This document shows positions 14,839-20,174 of a stretch of DNA of 28,246 nt, piece after piece. Made by a program: the position numbers and the translations under genes. A model generated the notes under the pieces. That model saw only the letters and a program-made list of their open reading frames with translations, did no database searches and had not been told where the DNA came from. The stretch's first letter is position 1; each line of letters opens with the position of its first letter. The stretch is from a virus: IMG/VR virus record IMGVR_UViG_3300046468_000516, positions 1 through 28,246 of that record. One strand, 5' to 3'.

Positions 14839-15123
14839 ATGATTAATAAAATAATAAATACTATAAAGAATATTCCACTAACTAATTTAGTTAGAAAGAA
14901 GAAACTAACACCTATAGAAAGACTATCAAGTAGATTAGGATATATGGGAACTTCATTTATGATGATGTCTCCACACCTACTACCAGATAAAATAGGTATG
15001 GTTACATACATAATAGCAGGTATAGTATCAATACCTCAAGTATTTGTAGCTAAACAATGGAACTTAGTAGCAGTAAACTTAAATGTAGCAATAGCATACA
15101 TAATATTATATCTAACAAACTAA
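14839..15123 (+). CDS. Small membrane protein, 94 aa (holin-like in size, function unknown)
   Basis: After a basic N-terminus (NLVRKKKLTPIERLSSRLG) the protein has about three hydrophobic segments: GYMGTSFMMMSPHLL (about 34-48), IGMVTYIIAGIVSIPQVFVA (about 52-71) and NLNVAIAYIILYL (about 80-92), separated by short polar turns including KQWN. It is expected in the inner membrane. Size and topology would suit a holin, but no endolysin gene is in the window and the gene is in a host-type (probably early) operon, which argues for a different membrane role such as exclusion of other phages. The function is unproven. Confidence 0.6.
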   Translation: MINKIINTIKNIPLTNLVRKKKLTPIERLSSRLGYMGTSFMMMSPHLLPDKIGMVTYIIAGIVSIPQVFVAKQWNLVAVNLNVAIAYIILYLTN

Positions 15124-15133
15124 AACAATCATT

Positions 15134-15295
15134 ATGAACAGAAGAAAACTAATACAGAAACTACAACAACTTATAGATAGATTACCTATAAGCAATAAAA
15201 GAAAAGAAGCTAAACAAGACCTACTAAGTCTTAAACTAAATAAAAGCCAATACCACGATATAATGATATTTGATAAGTATAAGAAAAATCTATAG
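15134..15295 (+). CDS. Small basic protein, 53 aa
   Basis: The ATG at 15134 follows the previous stop by 10 nt in the context TAAAACAATCATTATGA. The product (MNRRKLIQKLQQLIDRLP... ending DKYKKNL) is Lys/Arg-rich and helical with no recognised domain. Its last codons and stop lie in the 19-bp repeat that is duplicated on the far side of the adjacent homing endonuclease gene, so the insertion left this gene intact. It is the last original gene of the plus-strand operon. Confidence 0.6.
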   Translation: MNRRKLIQKLQQLIDRLPISNKRKEAKQDLLSLKLNKSQYHDIMIFDKYKKNL

Positions 15296-16414
15296 TACGT
15301 GAATACAGAGGTTAAAAATAAAGTTGTTTATTTACATAGAAAAAAAACAGAAGGAACTATTTTTTATGTAGGTATGGGTGAGCAAAATAGAGCCTATACT
15401 ACTCACTCAAGGAATAAGTGGTGGGTAAATGTGTACAAAAAACACGATAGAGTAGTAGATATTGTTGCTAAAGACCTTAGTATAGATGATGCTTATGAGT
15501 TGGAAGTGTTTTTAATTTCTGAAATAGGAAGAAAGGATTTAGGATTAGGTAATCTTGTTAATCTTGATGATGGTGGAAAAGGTGCTGCTGGTCATATACC
15601 CACACAAAACGCAAGGAATAAACTAAGTAAAAGACTGTCTAAGAAAGTTATAAATACAGAAACTTTAGAAGTTTTAAAATCTGGTACTGAATTAACTAAA
15701 AAATACGGAATATTCGGAAATGTATTACAAAAAGACCACCCAAATAGTGATTGGATGAAGTTAGAGGATTATAAAAACGGAAAACATTTAACAGAAAAAT
15801 GGATTAATAGATATAAAATAAAAAATAGTTATGTAAAAATCATAAACACAAATACATTAGACATATTCTACTCCATTGAAGAAACTGCTAAAAGCATAGG
15901 TAAAGGAAGTTATAAAACTAATCAAGGTCAGTACATTCGTTTATCTCAGAAATTAAAAGGCTCAATTAAAAACAATTCAAACTTTATGTATTATGATGAT
16001 TATGAAAAAGGACTTCATTTAACAAAAGAATGGATTAGAAGGAAAGAAAGAAAAATAAGTAAGAGAGAGATTCCTTTAAAGGAAATAGAAATATATGACT
16101 TTAAAAAACAAGTTTGGTTTAAAACAACAAGGAGTGATTTTTATGATAAATATAGTATTAAACCATCTACTTATACAGCTTTATTACACGGAAGGTTCTG
16201 TAGAAAAGAATATAAGAAATTCAATAAAACAAATAATCAATGGAAAAATATATTAAATATTGAAACAAATAAAGTAGAGAGATTTAATCAATGGTATTTA
16301 TCAGAAAAATTAGGTGTAACATCAAATAACTTATCAAATTTATTTTTAGGTAGAACTAAAATACTATACAAAAAATATAAGATTATTGATTGACAATAAG
16401 AAAAATCTATAGTA
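15279..16414 (+). mobile_element. Homing-endonuclease gene insertion flanked by a perfect 19-bp direct repeat
   Basis: ATAAGAAAAATCTATAGTA occurs at 15279-15297 and again at 16396-16414, bracketing the endonuclease gene closely (2 bp on the left, 2 bp on the right of its stop). The left copy encodes the end and stop of the 53-aa gene. The right copy forms the first half of a small hairpin (16408-16424) that would close the operon. Removing one repeat plus the gene restores a gene end running straight into the hairpin, so the unit behaves like a recent insertion with target duplication. Confidence 0.75.
15299..16393 (+). CDS. GIY-YIG homing endonuclease with tandem NUMOD1-like DNA-binding modules
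   Basis: The 364-residue protein begins at GTG 15299, 3 nt after the upstream TAG; no ATG lies before the catalytic domain. Residues about 8-95 are a GIY-YIG domain (VVYLHR, FYVGMGEQNRAY, ELEVFLISEIGRKDLG, NLVNLDDGGKG), closely similar to the endonuclease at 256-885. The rest carries four repeated NUMOD1-like modules: KKVINTETLEVLKSGTEL, VKIINTNTLDIFYSIEET, IEIYDFKKQVWFKTTRS and ILNIETNKVERFNQWY. Each is followed by a helix and short basic segment. Different DNA-binding modules on a shared nuclease domain imply different target sites. It is inserted between the last gene and the hairpin of the plus-strand operon. Confidence 0.85.
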   Translation: MNTEVKNKVVYLHRKKTEGTIFYVGMGEQNRAYTTHSRNKWWVNVYKKHDRVVDIVAKDLSIDDAYELEVFLISEIGRKDLGLGNLVNLDDGGKGAAGHIPTQNARNKLSKRLSKKVINTETLEVLKSGTELTKKYGIFGNVLQKDHPNSDWMKLEDYKNGKHLTEKWINRYKIKNSYVKIINTNTLDIFYSIEETAKSIGKGSYKTNQGQYIRLSQKLKGSIKNNSNFMYYDDYEKGLHLTKEWIRRKERKISKREIPLKEIEIYDFKKQVWFKTTRSDFYDKYSIKPSTYTALLHGRFCRKEYKKFNKTNNQWKNILNIETNKVERFNQWYLSEKLGVTSNNLSNLFLGRTKILYKKYKIID

Positions 16415-16424
16415 AACAACTATA
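16408..16424 (+). terminator. Weak hairpin at the end of the plus-strand operon
   Basis: TATAGT (16408-16413) pairs with ACTATA (16419-16424) around AAACA, followed by an AT-rich stretch with TTTATTTAT. There is no clean T-run, so this may be only an RNA-stabilising or weak termination hairpin. Confidence 0.35.
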
Positions 16425-16459
16425 CTATACTATTTATTTATAATACAACATTATACACA

Positions 16460-16491
16460 AACAAAAATAAATTATTTAGTTATCTTAATAT
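16460..16491 (+). promoter_or_regulatory. Predicted phage late promoter facing the non-coding region
   Basis: AACA (16460-16463), 15 nt, GTTATC (16479-16484) and TTAATAT (16485-16491). Its spacer is nearly identical to that of the 3810 promoter (AAAATAAATTATTTA shared). It is the only late-type site on the plus strand, and no gene follows it for over 500 nt, so the product is probably an RNA. Confidence 0.6.
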
Positions 16492-17040
16492 ACAGAGTTG
16501 TAGTTCTCTTTAACCTACCAAACTTTAGTCATAATCGTAAGGCTATTGGTTCAGATACATTAAGTCTCCTTAGTAATTGCATCTATAACCTTTATAATCT
16601 TCGTAGCACCCAATAGATATTCAAACTAACGAGCATAAACAGTTATACCAGTTAGCTAACTACTAACATACATTAAGATTATAGGAGGGTGCATATCTAA
16701 ACATCGAGCATATAATTATATTTTCAAAATTAGATTACCTGTTTATAACAAAAAGATATTAGACTATAATCAGTATTGGACTAATTATTATATTTTCAAA
16801 ATTGATATGTCAGTTTTAAACGAAAAGATATTTGACTATTTAAGTATATCGGATATAGCTAGAATTCGTTAAAGATAGATACTACACAATCCTAATCTTT
16901 GATTTACGCCTATTTCTCTATATCTATGGTACATTACTATAGATTTAATATTTGAGTGGCTTAGACGTGCTTAAATTGAGTTTTGATTTGTGGTTTAAAT
17001 TTCTATATCATACCCCTAAACAATGCCAAGCAATTAAAAA
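16492..17040 (+). ncRNA. Candidate structured non-coding RNA downstream of a late promoter
   Basis: No convincing gene is present in 16425-17048. The segment has several complementary blocks: 16543-16549 with 16610-16616 (7 bp), 16593-16601 with 16675-16683 (9 bp), 16606-16611 with 16687-16692 (6 bp, crossing the previous helix, so a pseudoknot or switch is possible), a TAAG/CTTA hairpin at 16561-16572, a palindrome AGTTAGCTAACT at 16650-16661, and an ATCTAT/ATAGAT hairpin at 16922-16944. Two 53-nt repeats lie in the middle. A 60-odd codon open frame through the repeats (to TAA at about 16873) lacks an ATG start, so a decayed gene is the main alternative. The 3' end is not defined. Confidence 0.45.
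16715..16839 (+). repeat. Two 53-nt imperfect direct repeats in the non-coding region
   Basis: Units at 16715-16767 and 16787-16839 have a period of 72 nt and match at 42 of 53 positions by hand alignment. The first 17 bases (ATTATATTTTCAAAATT) are identical, as is most of AAAAGATATTnGACTAT near the end, while the 18 nt between them vary. In each unit ATATTTT can pair with AAAAGATAT, giving two similar hairpins. Confidence 0.7.
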
Positions 17041-17051
17041 AATAACTGCAT

Positions 17052-17085
17052 AAAAAAAACCTATATAAAATTTAATCTATATAGG
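17052..17085 (-). terminator. Intrinsic terminator of the AT-rich leftward operon
   Basis: On the minus strand CCTATATA (17085-17078) and TATATAGG (17067-17060) form an 8-bp stem, followed by eight T residues. It closes the operon spanning 17109-19733 and separates it from the non-coding region. Confidence 0.8.
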
Positions 17086-17108
17086 CTAAATTAATAGGTA
17101 AAATATTA

Positions 17109-17288
17109 CTATTCGTTTAAGAAATAGCGTTTAAATGTTGTTTCAAGTACATCAATAATATTATCTTTGTCATTTCCATTCAATGCACAATTAATTAAGA
17201 ATTCGATTTCGTCGTATGGGTCGGCACATTCATAATTAAGCCAGTCGAAATAAGTTTCAATGTATTTTTGTTTTTGCTCTAATGTCAT
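17109..17288 (-). CDS. Unknown acidic small protein, 59 aa
   Basis: The ATG at 17288-17286 begins an ORF that ends in TAG at 17111-17109, just before the operon terminator. The product (MTLEQKQKYIETYFDWLNYE... CADPYDEIEFLINCAL...) is acidic, helical and has two cysteines. Small, acidic, aromatic-rich proteins in accessory phage operons are often inhibitors that mimic DNA or bind host proteins, but I see no specific motif. It is the last gene of the operon. Confidence 0.6.
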   Translation of the reverse strand: MTLEQKQKYIETYFDWLNYECADPYDEIEFLINCALNGNDKDNIIDVLETTFKRYFLNE

Positions 17289-17317
17289 AATATTTGTTTT
17301 TATTTTTATGTTATTTA

Positions 17318-17839
17318 TTAACTTATTATGTATTCAATGGTATCATATTTAATACCAAATTGCTCATTAAATTCTTTTATTATACTTTCACTTTCTGGAA
17401 ATTCTGTTTGATTAACACAAAACCCAAAACATTCAGTATTTACACTTGAATAAGTTTTATTGTCTACTGTTACTAATTCATTAACGTATGCAATATAATC
17501 GTTTAAATGTGTGAAAGATTTTTTTAATAATTTAATTAATTGTTTTAAATAAGCTTTGTTAATTTCATCTTTATTGTAGTGTAAAGTATATTCTTGCCAA
17601 TCCGACTGGCTATATCCTACAGCGTTAATAATCAATTTATCTGTATAGTTATTATTATAAGCATTTGTTGCTTGTAATTCTTTAATTATATTCACAAAAC
17701 TATTGTTTTTTATTTCACAATATAGGTCTAATTCAGTTAATAAATAACCTATATTTTGATTTCTTATATCATAAGATAAATTACTATTATAATCTTTTTT
17801 TATTACTACTTTTGTATTAATGTTTATTTTATTAGTCAT
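17318..17839 (-). CDS. Unknown protein, 173 aa, with GYSQSDWQEY motif
   Basis: The product is mixed alpha/beta and Asn/Tyr-rich. A central IINAVGYSQSDWQEYTLHYNKDE (about residues 69-91) recalls a GYxQGDW-type motif seen in some phage and plasmid proteins of unknown function; it is followed by a helical segment (YLKQLIKLLKKSFTHLNDYI). The start sits in the recurring context TATAACGATATG. No catalytic residues or localisation signals were identified. Confidence 0.6.
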   Translation of the reverse strand: MTNKININTKVVIKKDYNSNLSYDIRNQNIGYLLTELDLYCEIKNNSFVNIIKELQATNAYNNNYTDKLIINAVGYSQSDWQEYTLHYNKDEINKAYLKQLIKLLKKSFTHLNDYIAYVNELVTVDNKTYSSVNTECFGFCVNQTEFPESESIIKEFNEQFGIKYDTIEYIIS

Positions 17840-17854
17840 ATCGTTATATATATT

Positions 17855-18136
17855 TTAATGTTTTATGTTTTGGGATATTAATTTCATTGCGTTGTATTTT
17901 CTCGTAAAATCTATGACCCCTTTTAAAATATCGTTTTCATTTTCATATTCCAACCAAAAGTAAATTTGATTTTTTAACGCATCATTATGAAAAAATACAT
18001 TTTTATACAGTTCTTTATCTTTATGTTTTTTGAGATAATTATATAATTTTTGAAACCTATCAACGTCATCAATACTTATATTTTTGTACGTATACTTGTT
18101 TGCTCGTAAACAGCTTAAAAATTGCCTTACTATCAT
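17855..18136 (-). CDS. Unknown helical protein, 93 aa
   Basis: The product (MIVRQFLSCLRANKYTYKNI...) is Lys-, Tyr- and Asn-rich and mostly helical, with FQKLYNYLKKHKDKELYK in the middle and YFWLEYENENDILKGVIDF later. No family is known to me. The start is in the context TATAACGATATG, 4 nt after the previous stop. It belongs to the AT-rich accessory operon. Confidence 0.55.
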   Translation of the reverse strand: MIVRQFLSCLRANKYTYKNISIDDVDRFQKLYNYLKKHKDKELYKNVFFHNDALKNQIYFWLEYENENDILKGVIDFTRKYNAMKLISQNIKH

Positions 18137-18140
18137 ATCG

Positions 18141-18335
18141 TTATAATTTTAATTTTAACCTTAACTCTTTTCTGTGTATTTTATGGTTGTAAAAATCACA
18201 CCATATATTTGCATAATCTTTTCTGCCGAATAAATTTATTACTTTAACACCTTTCTCTTTTAAACTCCGGTGTGTTTCTTTTGTTGTTTCGAGTATCAAA
18301 ACTTTTCCATCTTTTTCTATTATAAAATATTTCAT
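18141..18335 (-). CDS. Unknown small protein, 64 aa
   Basis: The product starts MKYFIIEKDGKVLILETTKE and ends HKIHRKELRLKLKL, alternating short beta strands and basic helices. No motif is recognised. Its start uses TATAACGATATG, identical to the start contexts of the genes at 18136 and 17839, which supports translation of all three. Confidence 0.55.
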   Translation of the reverse strand: MKYFIIEKDGKVLILETTKETHRSLKEKGVKVINLFGRKDYANIWCDFYNHKIHRKELRLKLKL

Positions 18336-18347
18336 ATCGTTATAAGT

Positions 18348-18551
18348 TTAAAAAGTTATTGAATTGAATTGTTTTTTAATGCAGCTCAAGGCCTTAAAAT
18401 TAGTGTACTTATTACGGTGTCTATATAAGTCGTTTGTTAAAATATAGCTACTTATTTCCGTTCTATCTTTGTTAAGTGAATAGCAAATAAAATCTTTGTT
18501 GGTACTTACTAATTTGAGTCTTAATTTAAAGTTTATTTTTAGTTTAAACAT
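18348..18551 (-). CDS. Unknown small basic protein, 67 aa
   Basis: The product (MFKLKINFKLRLKLVSTNKDF...) is very basic and beta-like at the N-terminus, with SCIKKQFNSITF at the end. The ATG is 2 nt after the stop of the upstream 53-aa gene (TAACAATG). No domain is recognised. In parts it resembles the upstream 53-aa product (both have a FIxYSLN/YFSINK type segment followed by a helix), suggesting they may be related duplicates, though this is tentative. Confidence 0.5.
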   Translation of the reverse strand: MFKLKINFKLRLKLVSTNKDFICYSLNKDRTEISSYILTNDLYRHRNKYTNFKALSCIKKQFNSITF

Positions 18552-18553
18552 TG

Positions 18554-18715
18554 TTATATATTTTTTATAAAGTTGATTAATTCTTTTTTACTCTCTTTAT
18601 TGATTGAGAAATAATTTGTTTTTTTACCCTCGCATCTAATTTGTATCGAACTATGTAATTTTAAATTTCCTAATTTGTCTAAATTATTTTTGTAGTAATT
18701 GTTTAATTTATTCAT
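18554..18715 (-). CDS. Unknown small basic protein, 53 aa
   Basis: The ATG at 18715-18713 starts an ORF ending in TAA at 18556-18554. The product (MNKLNNYYKNNLDKLGNLKL... then NYFSINKESKKELINFIKNI) is Asn- and Lys-rich. The ORF fills the space between two other genes with only 2 nt to the next start and 11 nt from the previous stop, which supports it. No function is suggested by the sequence. Confidence 0.5.
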   Translation of the reverse strand: MNKLNNYYKNNLDKLGNLKLHSSIQIRCEGKKTNYFSINKESKKELINFIKNI

Positions 18716-18726
18716 TGTTATTATTT

Positions 18727-19545
18727 TTAAATTAAGTTTTTTATATAGTTTATTTCTTTTATAGATATATTATGACAACCTACTTTTAAAAAGTTGTTAA
18801 AAGAAGTAACCGTAAACCTATTATCTATTTTTTGACCTATTACTTTTTTTGCTTCAATTAATTTTAAAACTTTTTTTGCTTCTTTAATTGATATTTTTAC
18901 ATTTTGACTTGTTTCTATGTTTTCGCCATTGATACGTAAATAGTCAAAATTTGTTTTATTTAGAAACCAGTCTATTTTATTACTTTTCCAATCTTTTAAC
19001 TTTTGTACTATTTCTTTTTTTGCTTTTATTGATGCTTTTAAATTAGCCTCTTTTATCGTTTCTTTTAAATTGTCAAAATCATTATAAAATTTATTTGCTA
19101 TTCTTAAAGTTTCTCTATGCTCTTTATAACTATTAAATTTTGTTTTCTGTTTGGTATATTCTAAATATTCAAAATACATTTTTAAAGTACTATCTATTTG
19201 TGTTAAATAAAACTCTTTTGTTTTTCTTGCTTTAACTAATTTATTTAAGTACTCTTTTGTATTTTGATTTACTCTTTTATAGTCTGTTTTAGTTATAAAA
19301 TATTGTTTTCTGTTTCTTGTTGCTGATGTAATTAAACTTATATGTTTTCCTGTTGTACTTGAATAACCTTTGTCGTTTATTAAAATTGTATTATTGTCTA
19401 AAAATTCAGCTAATAAATAGTGTGAACCATAACTATAAATTTTATTGTTATAAAAATAAATTGAACCGTTTGAGGTTCGACCCTCGTTTTGATTTTGCTC
19501 GTTAAATACGTGTACTATTTCACTATTTGTAAACACTCTTTTCAT
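18727..19545 (-). CDS. Conserved phage protein of unknown function, 272 aa
   Basis: The N-terminal 75 residues hold a distinctive pattern: IVHVFNEQNQNEGRTSNGSI, YFYNNKIYSYGSHYLLAEF, then a GYSSTTGKHISLITSAT. I recognise this HVF-x-GR-x-YSYGSHYxLA arrangement from proteins of unknown function in many phages and plasmids. The rest is Lys-rich and helical, about 95-200 forming a likely coiled coil. No nuclease, methylase or HTH signature is visible. It is the largest gene of the AT-rich leftward operon. Confidence 0.65.
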   Translation of the reverse strand: MKRVFTNSEIVHVFNEQNQNEGRTSNGSIYFYNNKIYSYGSHYLLAEFLDNNTILINDKGYSSTTGKHISLITSATRNRKQYFITKTDYKRVNQNTKEYLNKLVKARKTKEFYLTQIDSTLKMYFEYLEYTKQKTKFNSYKEHRETLRIANKFYNDFDNLKETIKEANLKASIKAKKEIVQKLKDWKSNKIDWFLNKTNFDYLRINGENIETSQNVKISIKEAKKVLKLIEAKKVIGQKIDNRFTVTSFNNFLKVGCHNISIKEINYIKNLI

Positions 19546-19546
19546 C

Positions 19547-19657
19547 TTATTTGTTTTTATTGTTGATTTCCTTTTTTAATTTGTTAACTAAATGTAATAA
19601 ATAGATATTATCTGTTGCAGTTGCTAAATTTCTAATTTGCTCTATTGTTTCTAACAT
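19547..19657 (-). CDS. Small helical peptide, 36 aa
   Basis: The ATG at 19657-19655 and TAA at 19549-19547 frame a 36-residue helical peptide (MLETIEQIRNLATATDNIYL...). Its stop is 1 nt before the ATG of the 272-aa gene and its start 4 nt after the preceding small ORF. This spacing supports translation as an upstream peptide or leader, but composition alone is weak evidence. Confidence 0.4.
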   Translation of the reverse strand: MLETIEQIRNLATATDNIYLLHLVNKLKKEINNKNK

Positions 19658-19661
19658 ATTT

Positions 19662-19733
19662 TTATCGTTTTATAGTATGAATAGCCTGAGCGATTTTTTT
19701 TAGTTCCTTAATTACTTTTTTAATTTGTTTCAT
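19662..19733 (-). CDS. Very small basic peptide, 23 aa
   Basis: The ORF runs from ATG 19733-19731 to TAA 19664-19662 and encodes MKQIKKVIKELKKIAQAIHT plus three residues, an amphipathic Lys-rich helix. It is the first ORF below the host-type promoter at 19775-19805. It may be a small protein or a leader peptide; it could also be chance. Confidence 0.3.
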   Translation of the reverse strand: MKQIKKVIKELKKIAQAIHTIKR

Positions 19734-19774
19734 TGTTTTGAGTTTTAAATAGATAACTTAATTGTTATCCTATG

Positions 19775-19805
19775 CAAATTTAAAACAAATAAATTTAATA
19801 CACAA
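19775..19805 (-). promoter_or_regulatory. Host-type Bacteroidota promoter for the AT-rich leftward operon
   Basis: On the minus strand TTG (19805-19803), 20 nt, then TAAATTTG (19782-19775) fit the -33/-7 Bacteroidota promoter with a spacer one base longer than ideal. The transcript would start near 19768 and cover all nine ORFs to the terminator at 17052-17085. A GATAAC/GTTATC inverted repeat at 19752-19769 lies at the start point and could be an operator. Confidence 0.6.
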
Positions 19806-20030
19806 CAAAAAAACAAAAAAATGTAACAAAAATAAATTTCAGTGTTTTATCATTCTATTGCTAAGGTATAAATTTGTAATATAATTTTAACAATTAAACA
19901 CTTGCATACGTCTACAAAAAATAAACCATATAAAAAAATAATATCGTTATTTATAATGAATATAAATAAGCTATTTTTAACGAGTCTAAATAAGAATAAG
20001 CTATCAAGAATCATTCTAAATAATAAAATA

Positions 20031-20167
20031 TACCCCCTCATATTAAACATACCCCCTCATATTAAACATAGGGTATTATATTAAACATCCCCCCATATTA
20101 AACACACCCCATTATATTAAACAAAAAAAGGGAGACAAAATTAATTGACCCCCTTCATATTAAACAT
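20031..20167. repeat. Iteron-like tandem array, 19-bp unit
   Basis: The core ATATTAAACA occurs six times, at 20040, 20059, 20078, 20095, 20114 and 20157 (start positions), with steps of 19, 19, 17, 19 and 43 bp. Each core is preceded by a C-rich segment, the fullest unit being ACCCCCTCATATTAAACAT. The near-constant 19-bp step places sites on nearly the same DNA face and suggests cooperative protein binding. The terminator hairpin interrupts the array between copies five and six. Confidence 0.8.
20123..20155 (-). terminator. Intrinsic terminator after terminase large subunit
   Basis: On the minus strand AAGGGGG (20155-20149) pairs with CTCCCTT (20134-20128), with one G-U pair, around a 14-nt loop, and a T-run follows to 20123. 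It lies 20 nt below the terminase stop. Confidence 0.75.
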
Positions 20168-20174
20168 TTTATTT

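Larger units (their letters stand above)
19806..20174. other. Non-coding region between accessory operon and terminase
   Basis: No supported gene lies here. It contains a poly-A-rich stretch (19801-19833), a degenerate 30-bp direct repeat (19965-19991 and 19995-20021, both starting AATAAGCTAT and ending TCTAAAT), the 19-bp repeat array (20031-20167), and the terminase terminator (20123-20155). Such a region beside terminase genes is a candidate for a packaging site or replication origin. Confidence 0.6.

Noticed and set aside
14823-15011. Minus-strand ORF with hydrophobic sequence opposite the membrane protein gene
   Set aside because: It is the complement of the real plus-strand gene; its hydrophobicity is a by-product of the AT-rich codons.
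14839-15123. A firm holin call for the 94-aa membrane protein
   Set aside because: Size and membrane segments allow it, but no endolysin is adjacent and the operon has a host-type rather than late promoter.
16500-16700. tRNA-like fragments in the non-coding region
   Set aside because: No cloverleaf, no GGTTCGA-type T loop in a correct place and no acceptor stem could be assembled.
16663-16873. Plus-strand open frame of over 60 codons through the 53-nt repeats as a gene
   Set aside because: There is no ATG, GTG or TTG start before Met at 16807 and no upstream translation context; kept only as an alternative reading of the RNA candidate.
19850-20084. Two ORFs of 60-66 codons, one on each strand, across the repeat region
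   Set aside because: They are made of repeat and AT-rich sequence, have no protein-like composition and overlap each other.
20031-20167. The repeat array as a CRISPR
   Set aside because: The step is 19 bp with no unique spacers of 25-40 bp and no cas genes; it is a plain tandem array.
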